A stretch of DNA of 64,000 bases from Streptomyces sp. TS71-3 (GCF_018327685.1 NZ_BNEL01000001.1:2914001-2978000), one strand, 5' to 3'. Positions 15,564 through 25,137 are shown, counted from the first letter of the stretch. Notes: generated by a model from the sequence alone, not told the origin. A program made the numbers and translations.

Positions 15564-17438
15564 ATGCGCCCGATAACGATGCCCCACACCGCCTCCGGTC
15601 ACAGTGCACCGATCACCCATGTCGGTTTCCGCGACGACGCGAAGAGGCTCGCGAGCTGCTCCTACGACGGAACCGTCATCGTCTGGGACACCTCGGATCC
15701 CCGTCATCCCTCCCGCACGGCGCGGTTGAAGCACCGCCGCCTCGTCAACGCGTCGGCCTGGAACCCGGCCGCGCCCGACCTGCTCGCCACCGCGTCCGCG
15801 GACAAGACCGTCACGGTCTGGAGCGTCCCCGACGACGGCCCGGCCACCATCGTCAGCGTGCTCGCCCGGCACACCGACGACATCAACTCCGTGGCGTGGA
15901 TGCCGGACGGCCGCCGGCTGATCTGCGTCTCCGAGGACGGCCGGGCCACCCTGTGGGAGGCCCGCGAGAGCCGCTTCCTCGGGGAGGTCGGCTCCCACGA
16001 GGCGCACTGCATGATGGTCTCCGTCAGCAAGGACGGGCTCGTCGCCACCGTCGGCGAGGACGGCCTCGTGGCGGTCCACGACCCGGACTCCTCCGGGGAT
16101 CCGGTCTTCCGCAGATACGACTCCTCCGTCGAGGGGTGTGCCTGGTCGGGCCGCGGCGACACCCTCGCCGTCGCCCGCGACGACGGCTCCGTGGACCTGC
16201 TCACCGTCAAGCTCGACCTGCTGCGCACGGTCCAGGTGTCCACGTCGGCCGCCCGGTGCGTGAGCTGGTCCGCCGACGACACCCGCTTCGTGGTCGGCGC
16301 CTACGACGGCTCGCTGCACTTCTTCACCACCCGGGGCGAACGCCTCCACCGCGTCGACGACGCCCGCCTCTGGCCGCGTTCCGTGGCCGCCGCCGGGCCG
16401 CTGGTGGCCGCGGGCAGCTTCCACAGCGGTCCCCACATCCTCGCCTTCGACACCGCGGACGAGCTCGCCGCACCGGGCGAGCCCACGCACGGCCCGAACG
16501 CCCTGGCCGCCGCCGGCGACGAGCTGTTCGTCGGCTGCGACTCCGGCACCGTGGCCGTCCTGCGGCTCACCGCCGCCGGGGGCCCGGCGGACCGCCTCCT
16601 CGACCTCGCGGACGGCCCGATCCTCTCCCTCGCCGTGCACGACGGCGTCGTCTACGCGGGCACGTACTCCGGCCACGTGGTGCGCCACGACGGCGGGCGC
16701 CTCGTCAGCGACCAGCTCGGCGCTCCCGTACCGTCGCTCTGTCTGGACGGCGACCGGCTGATCGCCGGCACCTACAACGGCGAGCTCATCGCGCTCGACC
16801 CGGACGGCCTCGCCGTGCGCGAGCGGACCCAGGCGCACGGCGGCTCGGTCAAGTCGCTGGCCCCGGCCGCTGATGCGGGCTTCTACTCCGCCGCGACCGA
16901 CCGCACCGTCGCCGCCGGCGGCCTCCACGAGCGGACCGTGCTCTGGGAGCACGGCAACCTCGTCAACGCCGTCGCCTCGCTCGGCGACTCGCTCGCCGCG
17001 AGCGCGGCACGCGACCACACCGTCAAGGTGGGCAGGCTCTCGCGGGCACCCGGCGGCGGCCTGCGCGCCGACGCCGTGCGGACCCTGCTCGGCTCCGACG
17101 AGTCCGTGAAGTGCGTGGCGCTGCTCGGCGCCGGACAGGAGGCGTTCGTGCTGGCCGGCTCCTACGACTTCGCCCTCTACGCCTGGCCCGTGGACTTCGC
17201 CGACGGCGACGTGCTGGCGGCCGGGCACGTGCTGGACGAGTTCGGCCAGGGCCTGTCGTGCATGGTCCAGGTGGACGGGTCCCGGGTGGCCGTCGCCGGC
17301 TGGGACGGCCGGATCACCCTCGTCGAGCACCGCCCGGGAGACGAGCTGCCGCACGTCGGCCGCTCCTGGTGGATCCAGGACCTCGTGGCCGGCGCCGGCA
17401 CGGCGGATGCCACCGCCACGACGGGAGCCGCCAAGTGA
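15564..17438 (+). CDS. WD40-repeat protein of toxoflavin-like cluster
   Basis: 624 residues of repeated beta-propeller blades: recognisable units such as ASCSYDGTVIVWD, ATASADKTVTVWS, SEDGRATLWE and VGAYDGSLHFF recur every ~40 residues to the C-terminus, enough for one or two propellers. No catalytic motif is visible. In toxoflavin clusters a WD-repeat protein is encoded beside GTP cyclohydrolase II and an FGE-fold protein; the same neighbours occur here. It is the first gene of the operon, and its stop overlaps the next start (GTGA). Confidence 0.9.
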   Translation: MRPITMPHTASGHSAPITHVGFRDDAKRLASCSYDGTVIVWDTSDPRHPSRTARLKHRRLVNASAWNPAAPDLLATASADKTVTVWSVPDDGPATIVSVLARHTDDINSVAWMPDGRRLICVSEDGRATLWEARESRFLGEVGSHEAHCMMVSVSKDGLVATVGEDGLVAVHDPDSSGDPVFRRYDSSVEGCAWSGRGDTLAVARDDGSVDLLTVKLDLLRTVQVSTSAARCVSWSADDTRFVVGAYDGSLHFFTTRGERLHRVDDARLWPRSVAAAGPLVAAGSFHSGPHILAFDTADELAAPGEPTHGPNALAAAGDELFVGCDSGTVAVLRLTAAGGPADRLLDLADGPILSLAVHDGVVYAGTYSGHVVRHDGGRLVSDQLGAPVPSLCLDGDRLIAGTYNGELIALDPDGLAVRERTQAHGGSVKSLAPAADAGFYSAATDRTVAAGGLHERTVLWEHGNLVNAVASLGDSLAASAARDHTVKVGRLSRAPGGGLRADAVRTLLGSDESVKCVALLGAGQEAFVLAGSYDFALYAWPVDFADGDVLAAGHVLDEFGQGLSCMVQVDGSRVAVAGWDGRITLVEHRPGDELPHVGRSWWIQDLVAGAGTADATATTGAAK

Positions 17439-18094
17439 CCGTCACACCGTCCCGGCCCTCCGAGGTCGGCGAGAGCCCCGCGACCGTCCGCACCCGCGTC
17501 GCCTTCACCATGGCCCGCGTCCTCGGCCGCCGCGCCGAGCTGATCACCTTCGGCGGCCTGCCCGAGCCCGGCGAGCACGTGGCGTGCGCGCTGCCGCCCG
17601 CCGCGGGCCGCGCCCCGCTGGTGCGCCTGCACAGCGAGTGCCTCACCGGCGACCTCTTCGGCTCCGAGCGCTGCGACTGCGGCCCCCAGCTCGACGAGGC
17701 CCTCGAACTCATCGGCAAGGAGGGCGGCACCCTCCTCTACCTGCGCCAGGAAGGCCGCGGCATCGGCCTCTACAACAAGCTCGACGCCTACGTCCTCCAG
17801 GACCAGGGCGCCGACACCTTCGAGGCCAACCGCATGCTGGGCCGCGGCTCCGACGAGCGCGACTACGGCGTGGCCGCCGCCATGCTGAAGGCGCTCGGGC
17901 AGACCCGCATCAGGCTGCTGACCAACAACCCCGACAAGGTCAGCCAGCTCCAGGCCCACGGCATAGAGGTCGTGGAGGTGATCCCCACGCACGTCCACAT
18001 GACCCCGGAGAACATCCGCTACCTGTCGACGAAGGCCGAGTCCGGCGGCCACACGCTGGACACCGAAAGGGCGGGCACGCATGAAGCTGAGTGA
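17435..18094 (+). CDS. GTP cyclohydrolase II
   Basis: 219 residues from GTG 17435. All GCH II signatures are present: zinc cysteines C69, C80 and C82 in HSECLTGDLFGSERCDCG, the RQEGRGIGL substrate loop, and DERDYGVAAAMLKALG carrying the catalytic arginine, then LLTNNPDK. It hydrolyses GTP to a 2,5-diamino-6-ribosylamino-pyrimidinone phosphate. It is not fused to a RibB domain and lies outside any riboflavin operon, so it probably feeds a secondary pathway, as ToxB does in toxoflavin biosynthesis. Start overlaps the WD40 gene by 4 bases and the stop overlaps the next gene by 14. Confidence 0.95.
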   Translation: MTVTPSRPSEVGESPATVRTRVAFTMARVLGRRAELITFGGLPEPGEHVACALPPAAGRAPLVRLHSECLTGDLFGSERCDCGPQLDEALELIGKEGGTLLYLRQEGRGIGLYNKLDAYVLQDQGADTFEANRMLGRGSDERDYGVAAAMLKALGQTRIRLLTNNPDKVSQLQAHGIEVVEVIPTHVHMTPENIRYLSTKAESGGHTLDTERAGTHEAE

Positions 18095-19061
18095 GGTCGC
18101 CGAGTCACCGCACTTCAAGGAGTACGCGGAGCTGGCCTCGCCCGCGCTGGTGCACCTGCCCGAGGCAGACCGCGGACGCCTCCTCGGTGAGGCCGCCGCG
18201 GACCCGGCCCGGCTGGCGCGAACCGTCGAGGACCCCGCCGCGGCGCTGCCCGAGCGGCTGGCCGCCGGCGCCCTGCTGGCGCTCACCGGCGACCCGCGGC
18301 TTCGCCCGGTGCCCGCCACCGTCCACGTCCCCGGCGGGCAGGTCACCCTCGGGCTCGCGGCGGCGGACGTCGCCGCCGTGGTCGCGGACTGGGAGCACGT
18401 CGGCGTCGTCGCGGAGTGGATCGAGAAGGAGACGCCGGAACACACCGTCACCCTCGACGACTTCCGGCTCTGCACCTACCCCGTCACCAACACCGAGTAC
18501 CGCGCCTTCCTCGCCGACACCGGGCACGGGCCCCGCCCCACCACCTGGTACCTCGGCGCCTACCCCTGGGAGCGTGCCAACCACCCCGTCGCGGGCATCC
18601 AGCCCGCCGACGCCGACCTGTACGCGCAGTGGCTCACCGAGCGGACCGGGCACCCCTGGCGGCTGCCCACCGAGGCCGAGTGGGAGCACGCGGCCAAGGG
18701 CGGGGACGGACGCGCCTACCCGTGGGGCGACACCTTCGACCCCGGCGCCTGCAACACCCGCGAGTCCGGAGTGCACACCACGTCCCCGGTCGGCGCCTTC
18801 CCGGCCGGACGCTCACCGTACGGAGCCCATGACATGGCCGGAAACGTCGAGGAGTTCGTCGCCGACGACTACGTCCCCTACCCGTCGGGGCCGTTCGTCG
18901 CCGACCACCTGGTGGAGACGATGGGCGGCTACCGGGTCGCGCGCGGCGGGAGCTTCTCGCGCTTCGGCGACCTGGCCCGCACCCGGCGCCGGCACGGCGC
19001 CTTCCCCGGGCCGCTGTACCCGGTGGGGTTCCGCCTCGCGACCAGCGAGCGTCCCTCATGA
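18081..19061 (+). CDS. FGE-sulfatase/EgtB-fold protein (ToxD-like)
   Basis: 326 residues. After ~120 residues of unassigned helical sequence comes a formylglycine-generating-enzyme-like domain: YPVTNTEYRAFLADTG, HPVAGIQPADADLYAQWL, WRLPTEAEWEHAAKGGDGRAYPWGD, DMAGNVEEF and a C-terminal RVARGGSFSR. The copper-binding cysteine pair of true FGE is not seen in that last block, and no DinB domain with its His triad is obvious. It is therefore neither a standard sulfatase activator nor a complete EgtB. In toxoflavin pathways the FGE-fold protein is implicated in forming the triazine ring. Confidence 0.88.
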   Translation: MKLSEVAESPHFKEYAELASPALVHLPEADRGRLLGEAAADPARLARTVEDPAAALPERLAAGALLALTGDPRLRPVPATVHVPGGQVTLGLAAADVAAVVADWEHVGVVAEWIEKETPEHTVTLDDFRLCTYPVTNTEYRAFLADTGHGPRPTTWYLGAYPWERANHPVAGIQPADADLYAQWLTERTGHPWRLPTEAEWEHAAKGGDGRAYPWGDTFDPGACNTRESGVHTTSPVGAFPAGRSPYGAHDMAGNVEEFVADDYVPYPSGPFVADHLVETMGGYRVARGGSFSRFGDLARTRRRHGAFPGPLYPVGFRLATSERPS

Positions 19062-20119
19062 CCGGCCCCGGCACCCCCGCCGCGCCGCCCGCCCTCACCG
19101 CGGCACTGTCCCGGCGCGCGCCCGCACCGGACGACGTCGCCTCGCTGTCCTTCGCCGAACTGGAGGAGAAGGCGCACGCGGCCCTGCCGGAGCTGGCCGC
19201 GCTGCGGCCCGCCGTCGGCGACACCCCGCTCGTGCCCGTGCCGAGCGCGCAGGGCCGCGGCACCGTGTGGGTCAAGGCGGAGTCCGGCAACGACACCGGG
19301 AGCGTCAAGGCACGCACCGCCTACGCGCTGCTGTGCGGCGCCGTCGCACGGTACGGCGCGGAGGACCTGCGGCTCGTGGAGTACTCCAGCGGCAGCCTCG
19401 CGTTCGCGCTCGCCGAGTTCTGCGCGGTGCTCGGCTTCGACCTGCACGTCGTGGTCGGGCACTTCTCGCCCGACAGCGTCAACGACGCGCTGCGCCGCGC
19501 CGGGGCCACCGTCTCCAAGGGCGACGACGGCACCGGGTTCCTCGGCGCCATGGACAAGGCCGTCCGGGTGGCCGAGGAGGAGGGGCGCCACCTGCTGTTC
19601 CAGCACTGCGCCGCCGAGGCCGTGGCCATGCACCGGCGGCTGACCGGGCACGAGATCGTCCGCCAGCTCACCGCGGCGGGCGCCGAACCCGCGGCGTTCG
19701 CGTCGTCCGTCGGCACCGGCGGCACCCTGCTCGGCGTCACCTGGGCGCTGCGCGACGTCTGGCCCGACTGCGAGGTCCTCGCGGTGTTCCCCGAGGAGGG
19801 GCCGTACGGCGACCTCAAGCCGCCGGCCGGCAAGCCCGGCATGAAGGGCACCGGCGGCCTGGGCTACGGCCTGCGGCAGCCGCTGCTGGCGCCGTGGGAC
19901 GCGGAGTTCACCTTCCGTACCGTCCCGCTGCCCCGCGCGCAGCAGGCCATGCGGGCGCTCAGGTCGGAACACGGCCTCGCCGTCTGCGGCAGCGGCGCGG
20001 GCGCCTGGCTGGCCGCGTCCGACGTGGTGGACAGCGGGCGCGCAGGACGCAGCGCGGTGGCCGTCGCCGCCTCCCGCGGAACGAAGGAGGAGTGGGCCGA
20101 TGCCCTCGCACAGCACTGA
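19058..20119 (+). CDS. Fold-II PLP enzyme, cysteine synthase-like
   Basis: 353 residues. The PLP lysine is K84 in NDTGSVKARTA (canonical GSVKDR), the substrate-binding block is YSSGSLAFALAEFCAVLGF and the phosphate loop is SVGTGGTLLGV. This is the beta-replacement family of cysteine synthase and cystathionine beta-synthase. With a serine acetyltransferase in the same operon, it could use O-acetylserine and a nitrogen or carbon nucleophile to make a beta-substituted alanine. That substrate assignment is inference. Overlaps both neighbours. Confidence 0.9.
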   Translation: MTGPGTPAAPPALTAALSRRAPAPDDVASLSFAELEEKAHAALPELAALRPAVGDTPLVPVPSAQGRGTVWVKAESGNDTGSVKARTAYALLCGAVARYGAEDLRLVEYSSGSLAFALAEFCAVLGFDLHVVVGHFSPDSVNDALRRAGATVSKGDDGTGFLGAMDKAVRVAEEEGRHLLFQHCAAEAVAMHRRLTGHEIVRQLTAAGAEPAAFASSVGTGGTLLGVTWALRDVWPDCEVLAVFPEEGPYGDLKPPAGKPGMKGTGGLGYGLRQPLLAPWDAEFTFRTVPLPRAQQAMRALRSEHGLAVCGSGAGAWLAASDVVDSGRAGRSAVAVAASRGTKEEWADALAQH

Positions 20120-20894
20120 AGCCACGGAGCCCGACGGGCCCACCGAGTCCGCAAGGCCGAGCGAGTCCGGCAAGCCGACCGAGCCCGGCAGGCCGAGCGA
20201 GTCCGGCAAGCCCAGCGAACCCGCCGGGCCCGACGCCTACGAGTCCTACCGGAAGACGGTGGCCGACTCCTTCCAGCAGTGGTACTCCTCGGGCCGCGAC
20301 TCCTGGAGCAAGGGCGGGGTCAAGTCCCGGGTGACCGAGTTCATCGTGGAGTCGGCGCCCGCCGCCGCCCCCGGCAAGCGGCGGCGCGTCCTGGACATCG
20401 GCTGCGGGCGCGGCTACCAGACGGCCGAGTTCGCCGAGGACCTCGACGCCGACGTCGTCGGGCTCGACCTGCTCGACGTGTGGGACCCGCCGGCCGTCGA
20501 GCGCGGCTCGCTCCTCTTCCGGCAGGGCGACTTCCTCGACTTCCACGACGGGCCCATGGACCTGCTCGTGGACGGCGGCTGCCTGCACCACCAGCGCCGC
20601 GACGACTGGGAGCCCTGGGTGCGGCACGGCGCGCGCCTGCTGCGCCCGGGCGGCGTCTGGGCGGTCAACATCTTCCTCAGTCCGGACGGCGACGTGGTCA
20701 CCAAGCAACTCGCTGACGGCCGCCACAACTGGTGGCTGACCGAGGAGGCGGTCACCGCGCTGTTCGAGGCGTGCGGCCTCGCCTTCTCCGGCAGCGAGGA
20801 GGTCGACCGCAACTTCCAGTACGAGGGCCACTGGCTGAAGTACCTGACGCTCGCCTTCACCCGGACCTCGGGGGGTGAGCCGTGCATATCGTGA
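20100..20894 (+). CDS. SAM-dependent class I methyltransferase
   Basis: 264 residues. ATG 20100 is preceded by AAGGAGG and overlaps the PLP gene by 20 bases. The first ~40 residues are low-complexity repeats of the type PSESGKPTEPG. The Rossmann SAM motif is VLDIGCGRGYQTAEFAED, followed by the acidic motif II region VVGLDLLDVWD and a post-motif LLRPGGVWAVNIFL. It is a candidate N- or O-methyltransferase for the product; it is not obviously close to ToxA. Confidence 0.9.
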   Translation: MPSHSTEATEPDGPTESARPSESGKPTEPGRPSESGKPSEPAGPDAYESYRKTVADSFQQWYSSGRDSWSKGGVKSRVTEFIVESAPAAAPGKRRRVLDIGCGRGYQTAEFAEDLDADVVGLDLLDVWDPPAVERGSLLFRQGDFLDFHDGPMDLLVDGGCLHHQRRDDWEPWVRHGARLLRPGGVWAVNIFLSPDGDVVTKQLADGRHNWWLTEEAVTALFEACGLAFSGSEEVDRNFQYEGHWLKYLTLAFTRTSGGEPCIS

Positions 20895-23800
20895 TGGTGG
20901 AGGCCAGCGCGCCGCGCAGCTTCGACTACGTCGAGGACCTGGTGGCGGCCGGGCACGAGGTCTCCTTCCTCACCGAGAGCCTGGCGAACTACGCGGGCAC
21001 CCAGGGCTTCGAGCGGCACAAGCTCGCGGCGCGCGTCATCGAGATCCCCGGGATGCGCGACAACGAGGACCTGGCGGCGGCCGTCCGGGGCCGCCTCGGG
21101 CCCCACCCGCCCGACGGGGTGCTCTGCGTCCACGACCACTACCTCGTCGTCTCCGCGTGCCTCGCCCGCGACCTCGGCCTGCCGCACGAGCCCGTCGCCA
21201 CCCTGCGGCTGCTCACCGACAAGGCCGCGGTGCGCGAGCGCCTCACCGCGGCCGGCCTCGGGTCGCTCCGCTGGGCAGCGGTCCACACCCCCGAGGAGGG
21301 GCTGAGCGCCGCGGACGCCATCGGCTACCCCGTCGTCGTCAAGCCCGTCGCGGGCCGCATGTCCGTGGACGTCTCGGTGGTCTGGAACGCGGAGCAGGCC
21401 GCCCGCGTCCTCGCCGGTGCCCTTCAGCGGGCGCACGTCAAGCGGCTGCTCGTCGAGGAGTACGTGGCCGGCCGCGCCGTCGCCGCGCAACTGCTGGTGC
21501 AGCACGGGCGGCCGATGCTGCTCGGCTTCGGCGAGCTGCTGCCGTCCCGCGCGGACAACGCCGTCGAGCTCGGCGGCTACTTCCCAGCCAGGTTCGAGCA
21601 GCGCGGCGCGGCCCGGCGGTTCGCCTTCGACATCGTCCGCACCCTGGGCATCCGCGACAGCGCCCTGCACATCGAGATGGTGCTGACCGCGACCGGGCCC
21701 GAGCTGATCGAGGTCAACGGCCGCGCGCCGGGCTACGTGGTCCCCCGCCAGATGAACCTGGCGCTGGACCGCTCGCTCCCGCTCGACCTGGCCGCCCTGT
21801 GCACGGGGAACAGGGTGGACGAGCCCGCGGAGCCCGTCGCGTACGTCGCCCTGCGGAACCTCACCAGCGCACGCCACGGCACCGTGCGCTCCGCCGGGGT
21901 CCCCGCGGACCTGCCGGACGCGGTCACCGACTGCCATCTCACGGTGCGTCCGGGCGACCGGGTGCGGCCCGCGCGGGCGAACCACGACAGGATCGGCTAC
22001 GTCCTGGCCCAGGGCTTCACCCGCGAGGCCGCGGCCCGCGCGGCGGACGAGGCGTTCGCCCGTATCCAGGAGGGGTTGGCGGTCGACGAGGCGCACGGCG
22101 AGGACGGGGACGGGGCGCACGGCGGGCGGGCGGTGCACGGAGCCGGTGGGCCCGGGGCACCCGCACCCGCCGGGCAGCCGGCCGGCGCCGGGTCCGCCCG
22201 GACCGAGGCCGCCCCCGACGACCCCGCGGCCCGCACGGACCGGTACGGGCCGCACGTGGTGCTGCTGCTCGACGCCGGCGCCGGGGGGCCGCACCCCGAC
22301 CGGGTGCTCGCCGCCGCGGGAGCGGCCACCGGCCACGTCAGCGTGCTCTGGTGCGGCGCCGACCAGGCGCCGCCCGGCGTGCGGGACGGCTGGGAGCGCC
22401 GGTACGCGGGCGCGTGGCGGCACGCGCCCGGCGGCGCCGGCGCCGCGGAGGCGCTGCGCGAGCTGGGGCGGGAGCACCCCGTCGCGGCCGTGGTCGCCTT
22501 CGCACCCGGCCTCGCGGCGCTGCGGGACCGGCTCGCCGCGGACGCGAGCGGTGCCGCGGGCCCGGATCACACCGCTCCCACGACCTCCGCGCCGGCCGGC
22601 ACGGCGGCGGTCCACGCCACGGCGGGCCGGGAAGCCGCCACGGCACCCCCCGGTCCCGGCCACCTCGTGCTCTGTCTGGTCGCCGGCGGCACCGTCCACC
22701 ACCTCGACGTCGTCGACGACCTCGGCAGCGACGCCGACGGGCACCGCACCCTGCGGTGCCCCTCCGCGCTGCCCGCCGCCGCGCGGGAGGGCCTGCGGGC
22801 CGCCGCCGAACGCGCCGTCACCGCGGCGGGCGTCACCACGGGCACCGTCCGCTGCTTCTTCGCCACCGGGGCCGGCGACATCCCCGGCTCTCAGGAGGCC
22901 GCCCCCGCCCCTGTCCCCGTCGCCGTGTCGCCCGGCCTCGACGAGGCCACCCGCGCGGTGCACGACGCCGCGCACGCCGGGGACGCGGTGGCCCGCGCGG
23001 TCTCCGCCGCGCTCGGCAACCCGGTGCGGTCACCGGGGCCGGCCCGGCGCGCGGCCCTGCTGCGCGTCCTGGCCGCCCCGCCCGGCGACTTCCGCGTGGT
23101 GGCGGCCAGCACCGCGGACGACCTCTGCGACCACCCCGAGGTCGCCTACGCGCACGCCCCGCTGGCCGCCGGAGACGTGCACGCGGGACCCGAGCGGGCC
23201 GCCCGCCTCAGCTATGCCGTGGCGGGCCCCGACGCGGCGGCCTGCGAGGCGGCGGCCCGGCGGGTGGAGGCGTCCCTGACGTTCCGCCACACCCCGATGG
23301 ACCGCACCCATGTCGTGATCGTCGACAGGATCGGCTCCGCCACCTGGACGCGGGAGGACGGCTCGCCGCTGCTGCCGCCCGAGCGCTTCCGGGTGAGCGT
23401 CCTCAGCGGCGGGGCGCGGGTCGTCGGGCCGGGCAGCGCGCCCACGGACCTCGCCGTGCGCACCGACGTCTTCGACGAGCCCGAGGTGGTGCGGCTCGTG
23501 CGGCACCTGCACCGGAGCAACCCGGTGCACCGCATCGCCGCCGCCTCGGAACGGCTGCTCGCCCCCGTCGCCGCGCTGCGCGAGAGCCTCGGGCTGCCCG
23601 GGGACACCAGCCCGTTCACCCGGAGCCTGGTGGACAAGGCCGAGATGAAGCGCCTCGCACGCCGCGCCGGCATCCCGCACGCCGACGGCAGGGTGGTGTA
23701 CGAGGAAGCCGACGCGCGGCAACTCCTCGACCGGTACGGTGCCGTGGTGCTCAAGCCCAGGGAACTGTCCGGTTCGCAGGGCGTGTCGGTCTGCGCCGAC

Positions 23801-24589
23801 CCCGCCGGGCTGCGGCGGTGGCTCGACGAGCGCTTCGTGCCGGGCGGCTTCCTGGCGGAGCGCCGGGTGTCCGCACCGATGTGCCACATCGACGCGCTGG
23901 TCCACGAGGGCGCCGTCGTCGCGTGGGACGTCTCCCTCTACCGCACCGACACCCTGGCGCTCACCCGGGGCCGCCCGCTGTCGTCGGAGACCGTCGACGA
24001 CCCCGTGCTGCGGGAGCGGGCGGGCGCTCTGCTGGAACGTGTCGTCGGCGCCTGGCGGATGCGCTCCGCTACCCTCCACCTGGAGGCGTTCGCGGAGGGC
24101 GACGAGCTGGTGTTCTGCGAGGTGGCGGGCCGTCCCGGCGGCGCCGGTGTGGTGCCCGCGTTCGTCGCGACCCGGGGCATCGACCTGCGGCACGCCAAGG
24201 TCCTCATCGACGCGGGCGAGGACCCCAGGACGCTGGCGCGCGAACCCGTCGCCGCCCACGCGGGCTGGGTCGTGCACTACTCGGCGGGCGGCGTGCTGGC
24301 GGAGTTCGACGACTCCGCCGTGGCCGGCCGCGCCTACCACCGGGAGCTGCTGACGGGGATCGGGGGCACCGTGCCCCGTTCCAACTTCTCGGGAACGGGC
24401 CTGAGCACCCACGTGTTCGCGGAGTCCTCCGCCGCCGAGGTGGGCCGCCTCATCACCGCGGCCGAGGGCGGCGTCCGCATCGTCATGAAGCCGCTGTCCG
24501 ACCCGGCCGGCACACCGGACCCGACGACGGGGACCACCGGCACAGCGGACCCGACCACCGGAACCAAGGGAAGGCAGGAGCCTTGCTGA
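20882..24589 (+). CDS. Giant ATP-grasp ligase with two or three domains
   Basis: 1235 residues from GTG 20882, overlapping the methyltransferase by 13 bases. ATP-grasp domain 1 spans about 100-330 (VVVKPVAG near 152, IEVNGRAPG near 274). A Pro/Ala-rich linker around 385-455 follows. A central part (about 455-830) has GGTVHHLDVVDD and a GLRAAAERAVTAAGV helix that resemble the back half of an ATP-grasp fold without its catalytic residues. ATP-grasp domain 2 lies at about 905-1130 (VVLKPRELSGSQG near 955, VFCEVAGRPGG near 1084). The C-terminus ends in short TTGT repeats. Such enzymes couple carboxylates to amines with ATP, often amino acids; two active sites could add two residues. Confidence 0.92.
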   Translation: MHIVMVEASAPRSFDYVEDLVAAGHEVSFLTESLANYAGTQGFERHKLAARVIEIPGMRDNEDLAAAVRGRLGPHPPDGVLCVHDHYLVVSACLARDLGLPHEPVATLRLLTDKAAVRERLTAAGLGSLRWAAVHTPEEGLSAADAIGYPVVVKPVAGRMSVDVSVVWNAEQAARVLAGALQRAHVKRLLVEEYVAGRAVAAQLLVQHGRPMLLGFGELLPSRADNAVELGGYFPARFEQRGAARRFAFDIVRTLGIRDSALHIEMVLTATGPELIEVNGRAPGYVVPRQMNLALDRSLPLDLAALCTGNRVDEPAEPVAYVALRNLTSARHGTVRSAGVPADLPDAVTDCHLTVRPGDRVRPARANHDRIGYVLAQGFTREAAARAADEAFARIQEGLAVDEAHGEDGDGAHGGRAVHGAGGPGAPAPAGQPAGAGSARTEAAPDDPAARTDRYGPHVVLLLDAGAGGPHPDRVLAAAGAATGHVSVLWCGADQAPPGVRDGWERRYAGAWRHAPGGAGAAEALRELGREHPVAAVVAFAPGLAALRDRLAADASGAAGPDHTAPTTSAPAGTAAVHATAGREAATAPPGPGHLVLCLVAGGTVHHLDVVDDLGSDADGHRTLRCPSALPAAAREGLRAAAERAVTAAGVTTGTVRCFFATGAGDIPGSQEAAPAPVPVAVSPGLDEATRAVHDAAHAGDAVARAVSAALGNPVRSPGPARRAALLRVLAAPPGDFRVVAASTADDLCDHPEVAYAHAPLAAGDVHAGPERAARLSYAVAGPDAAACEAAARRVEASLTFRHTPMDRTHVVIVDRIGSATWTREDGSPLLPPERFRVSVLSGGARVVGPGSAPTDLAVRTDVFDEPEVVRLVRHLHRSNPVHRIAAASERLLAPVAALRESLGLPGDTSPFTRSLVDKAEMKRLARRAGIPHADGRVVYEEADARQLLDRYGAVVLKPRELSGSQGVSVCADPAGLRRWLDERFVPGGFLAERRVSAPMCHIDALVHEGAVVAWDVSLYRTDTLALTRGRPLSSETVDDPVLRERAGALLERVVGAWRMRSATLHLEAFAEGDELVFCEVAGRPGGAGVVPAFVATRGIDLRHAKVLIDAGEDPRTLAREPVAAHAGWVVHYSAGGVLAEFDDSAVAGRAYHRELLTGIGGTVPRSNFSGTGLSTHVFAESSAAEVGRLITAAEGGVRIVMKPLSDPAGTPDPTTGTTGTADPTTGTKGRQEPC

Positions 24590-25137
24590 TCCTCGGAATC
24601 CTCGGCAGCGCCTCCAAGAACTCCGGCGCCCGCGCCGGGCTCGAAGGCGTGGCCGAGCGGGTGCGCGCGGCCGGTGCGCAGTTCCGCCTGATCGACCTGG
24701 CCACCGAGTTCCGGGAGCCGCACGACCTGGCCGACTACGACGACCCCGACCCGGGCGGGCAGACGGCGGCGGTGCGCGAGAGGGTGGCCGAGGCCGACGG
24801 CATCGTCCTGGCGACGCCCGTCTACCACGGCTCCTACAGCGGGCTGCTGAAGAACTTCCTGGACCAGTTGCTCGGCACCGCGTTCGCCGGCAAGCCCGTG
24901 GGGATCCTCGCCAACGGCGGCGGCCCCCGCAGCGCCGGCACCGCCTGCGACCAGATGCGCACCGTCGTGCGCGCCATCAGCGGCTGGGCCACCCCCAGCC
25001 ACATCGCCACCACAGGCTCGGACTACACCGACGGCAGACCCAGCGAGTTCATAGGCAGCCGGATGGACGCCCTCGTGGCCGACCTGCTGTCGTTCGCGAA
25101 CGCCCGGCAGGCCGCCGCCCGGCCCGGTAAGGAGTGA
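24583..25137 (+). CDS. NADPH-dependent FMN reductase
   Basis: 184 residues; begins at TTG 24583 (or the adjacent CTG at 24586), set by AGGAG just upstream and a 7-base overlap with the ligase gene. Flavodoxin-like fold: ILGSASKNSGAR at the N-terminus binds FMN phosphate and TPVYHGSYSGLLKNFLDQL is the typical NADPH_dep_red loop. It could supply reduced flavin or reduce a pathway intermediate. No dedicated flavin monooxygenase partner lies next to it. Confidence 0.85.
   Translation: MLILGILGSASKNSGARAGLEGVAERVRAAGAQFRLIDLATEFREPHDLADYDDPDPGGQTAAVRERVAEADGIVLATPVYHGSYSGLLKNFLDQLLGTAFAGKPVGILANGGGPRSAGTACDQMRTVVRAISGWATPSHIATTGSDYTDGRPSEFIGSRMDALVADLLSFANARQAAARPGKE

Noticed and set aside
18091..20334. 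747-residue plus-strand frame spanning the FGE and PLP genes
   Set aside because: Ser/Pro/Arg-rich shadow of two well-supported genes in other frames.
20414..22975. 853-residue minus-strand open frame opposite the large ligase
   Set aside because: No motif, Arg/Gly-rich composition, and it is antisense to clear ATP-grasp coding sequence.
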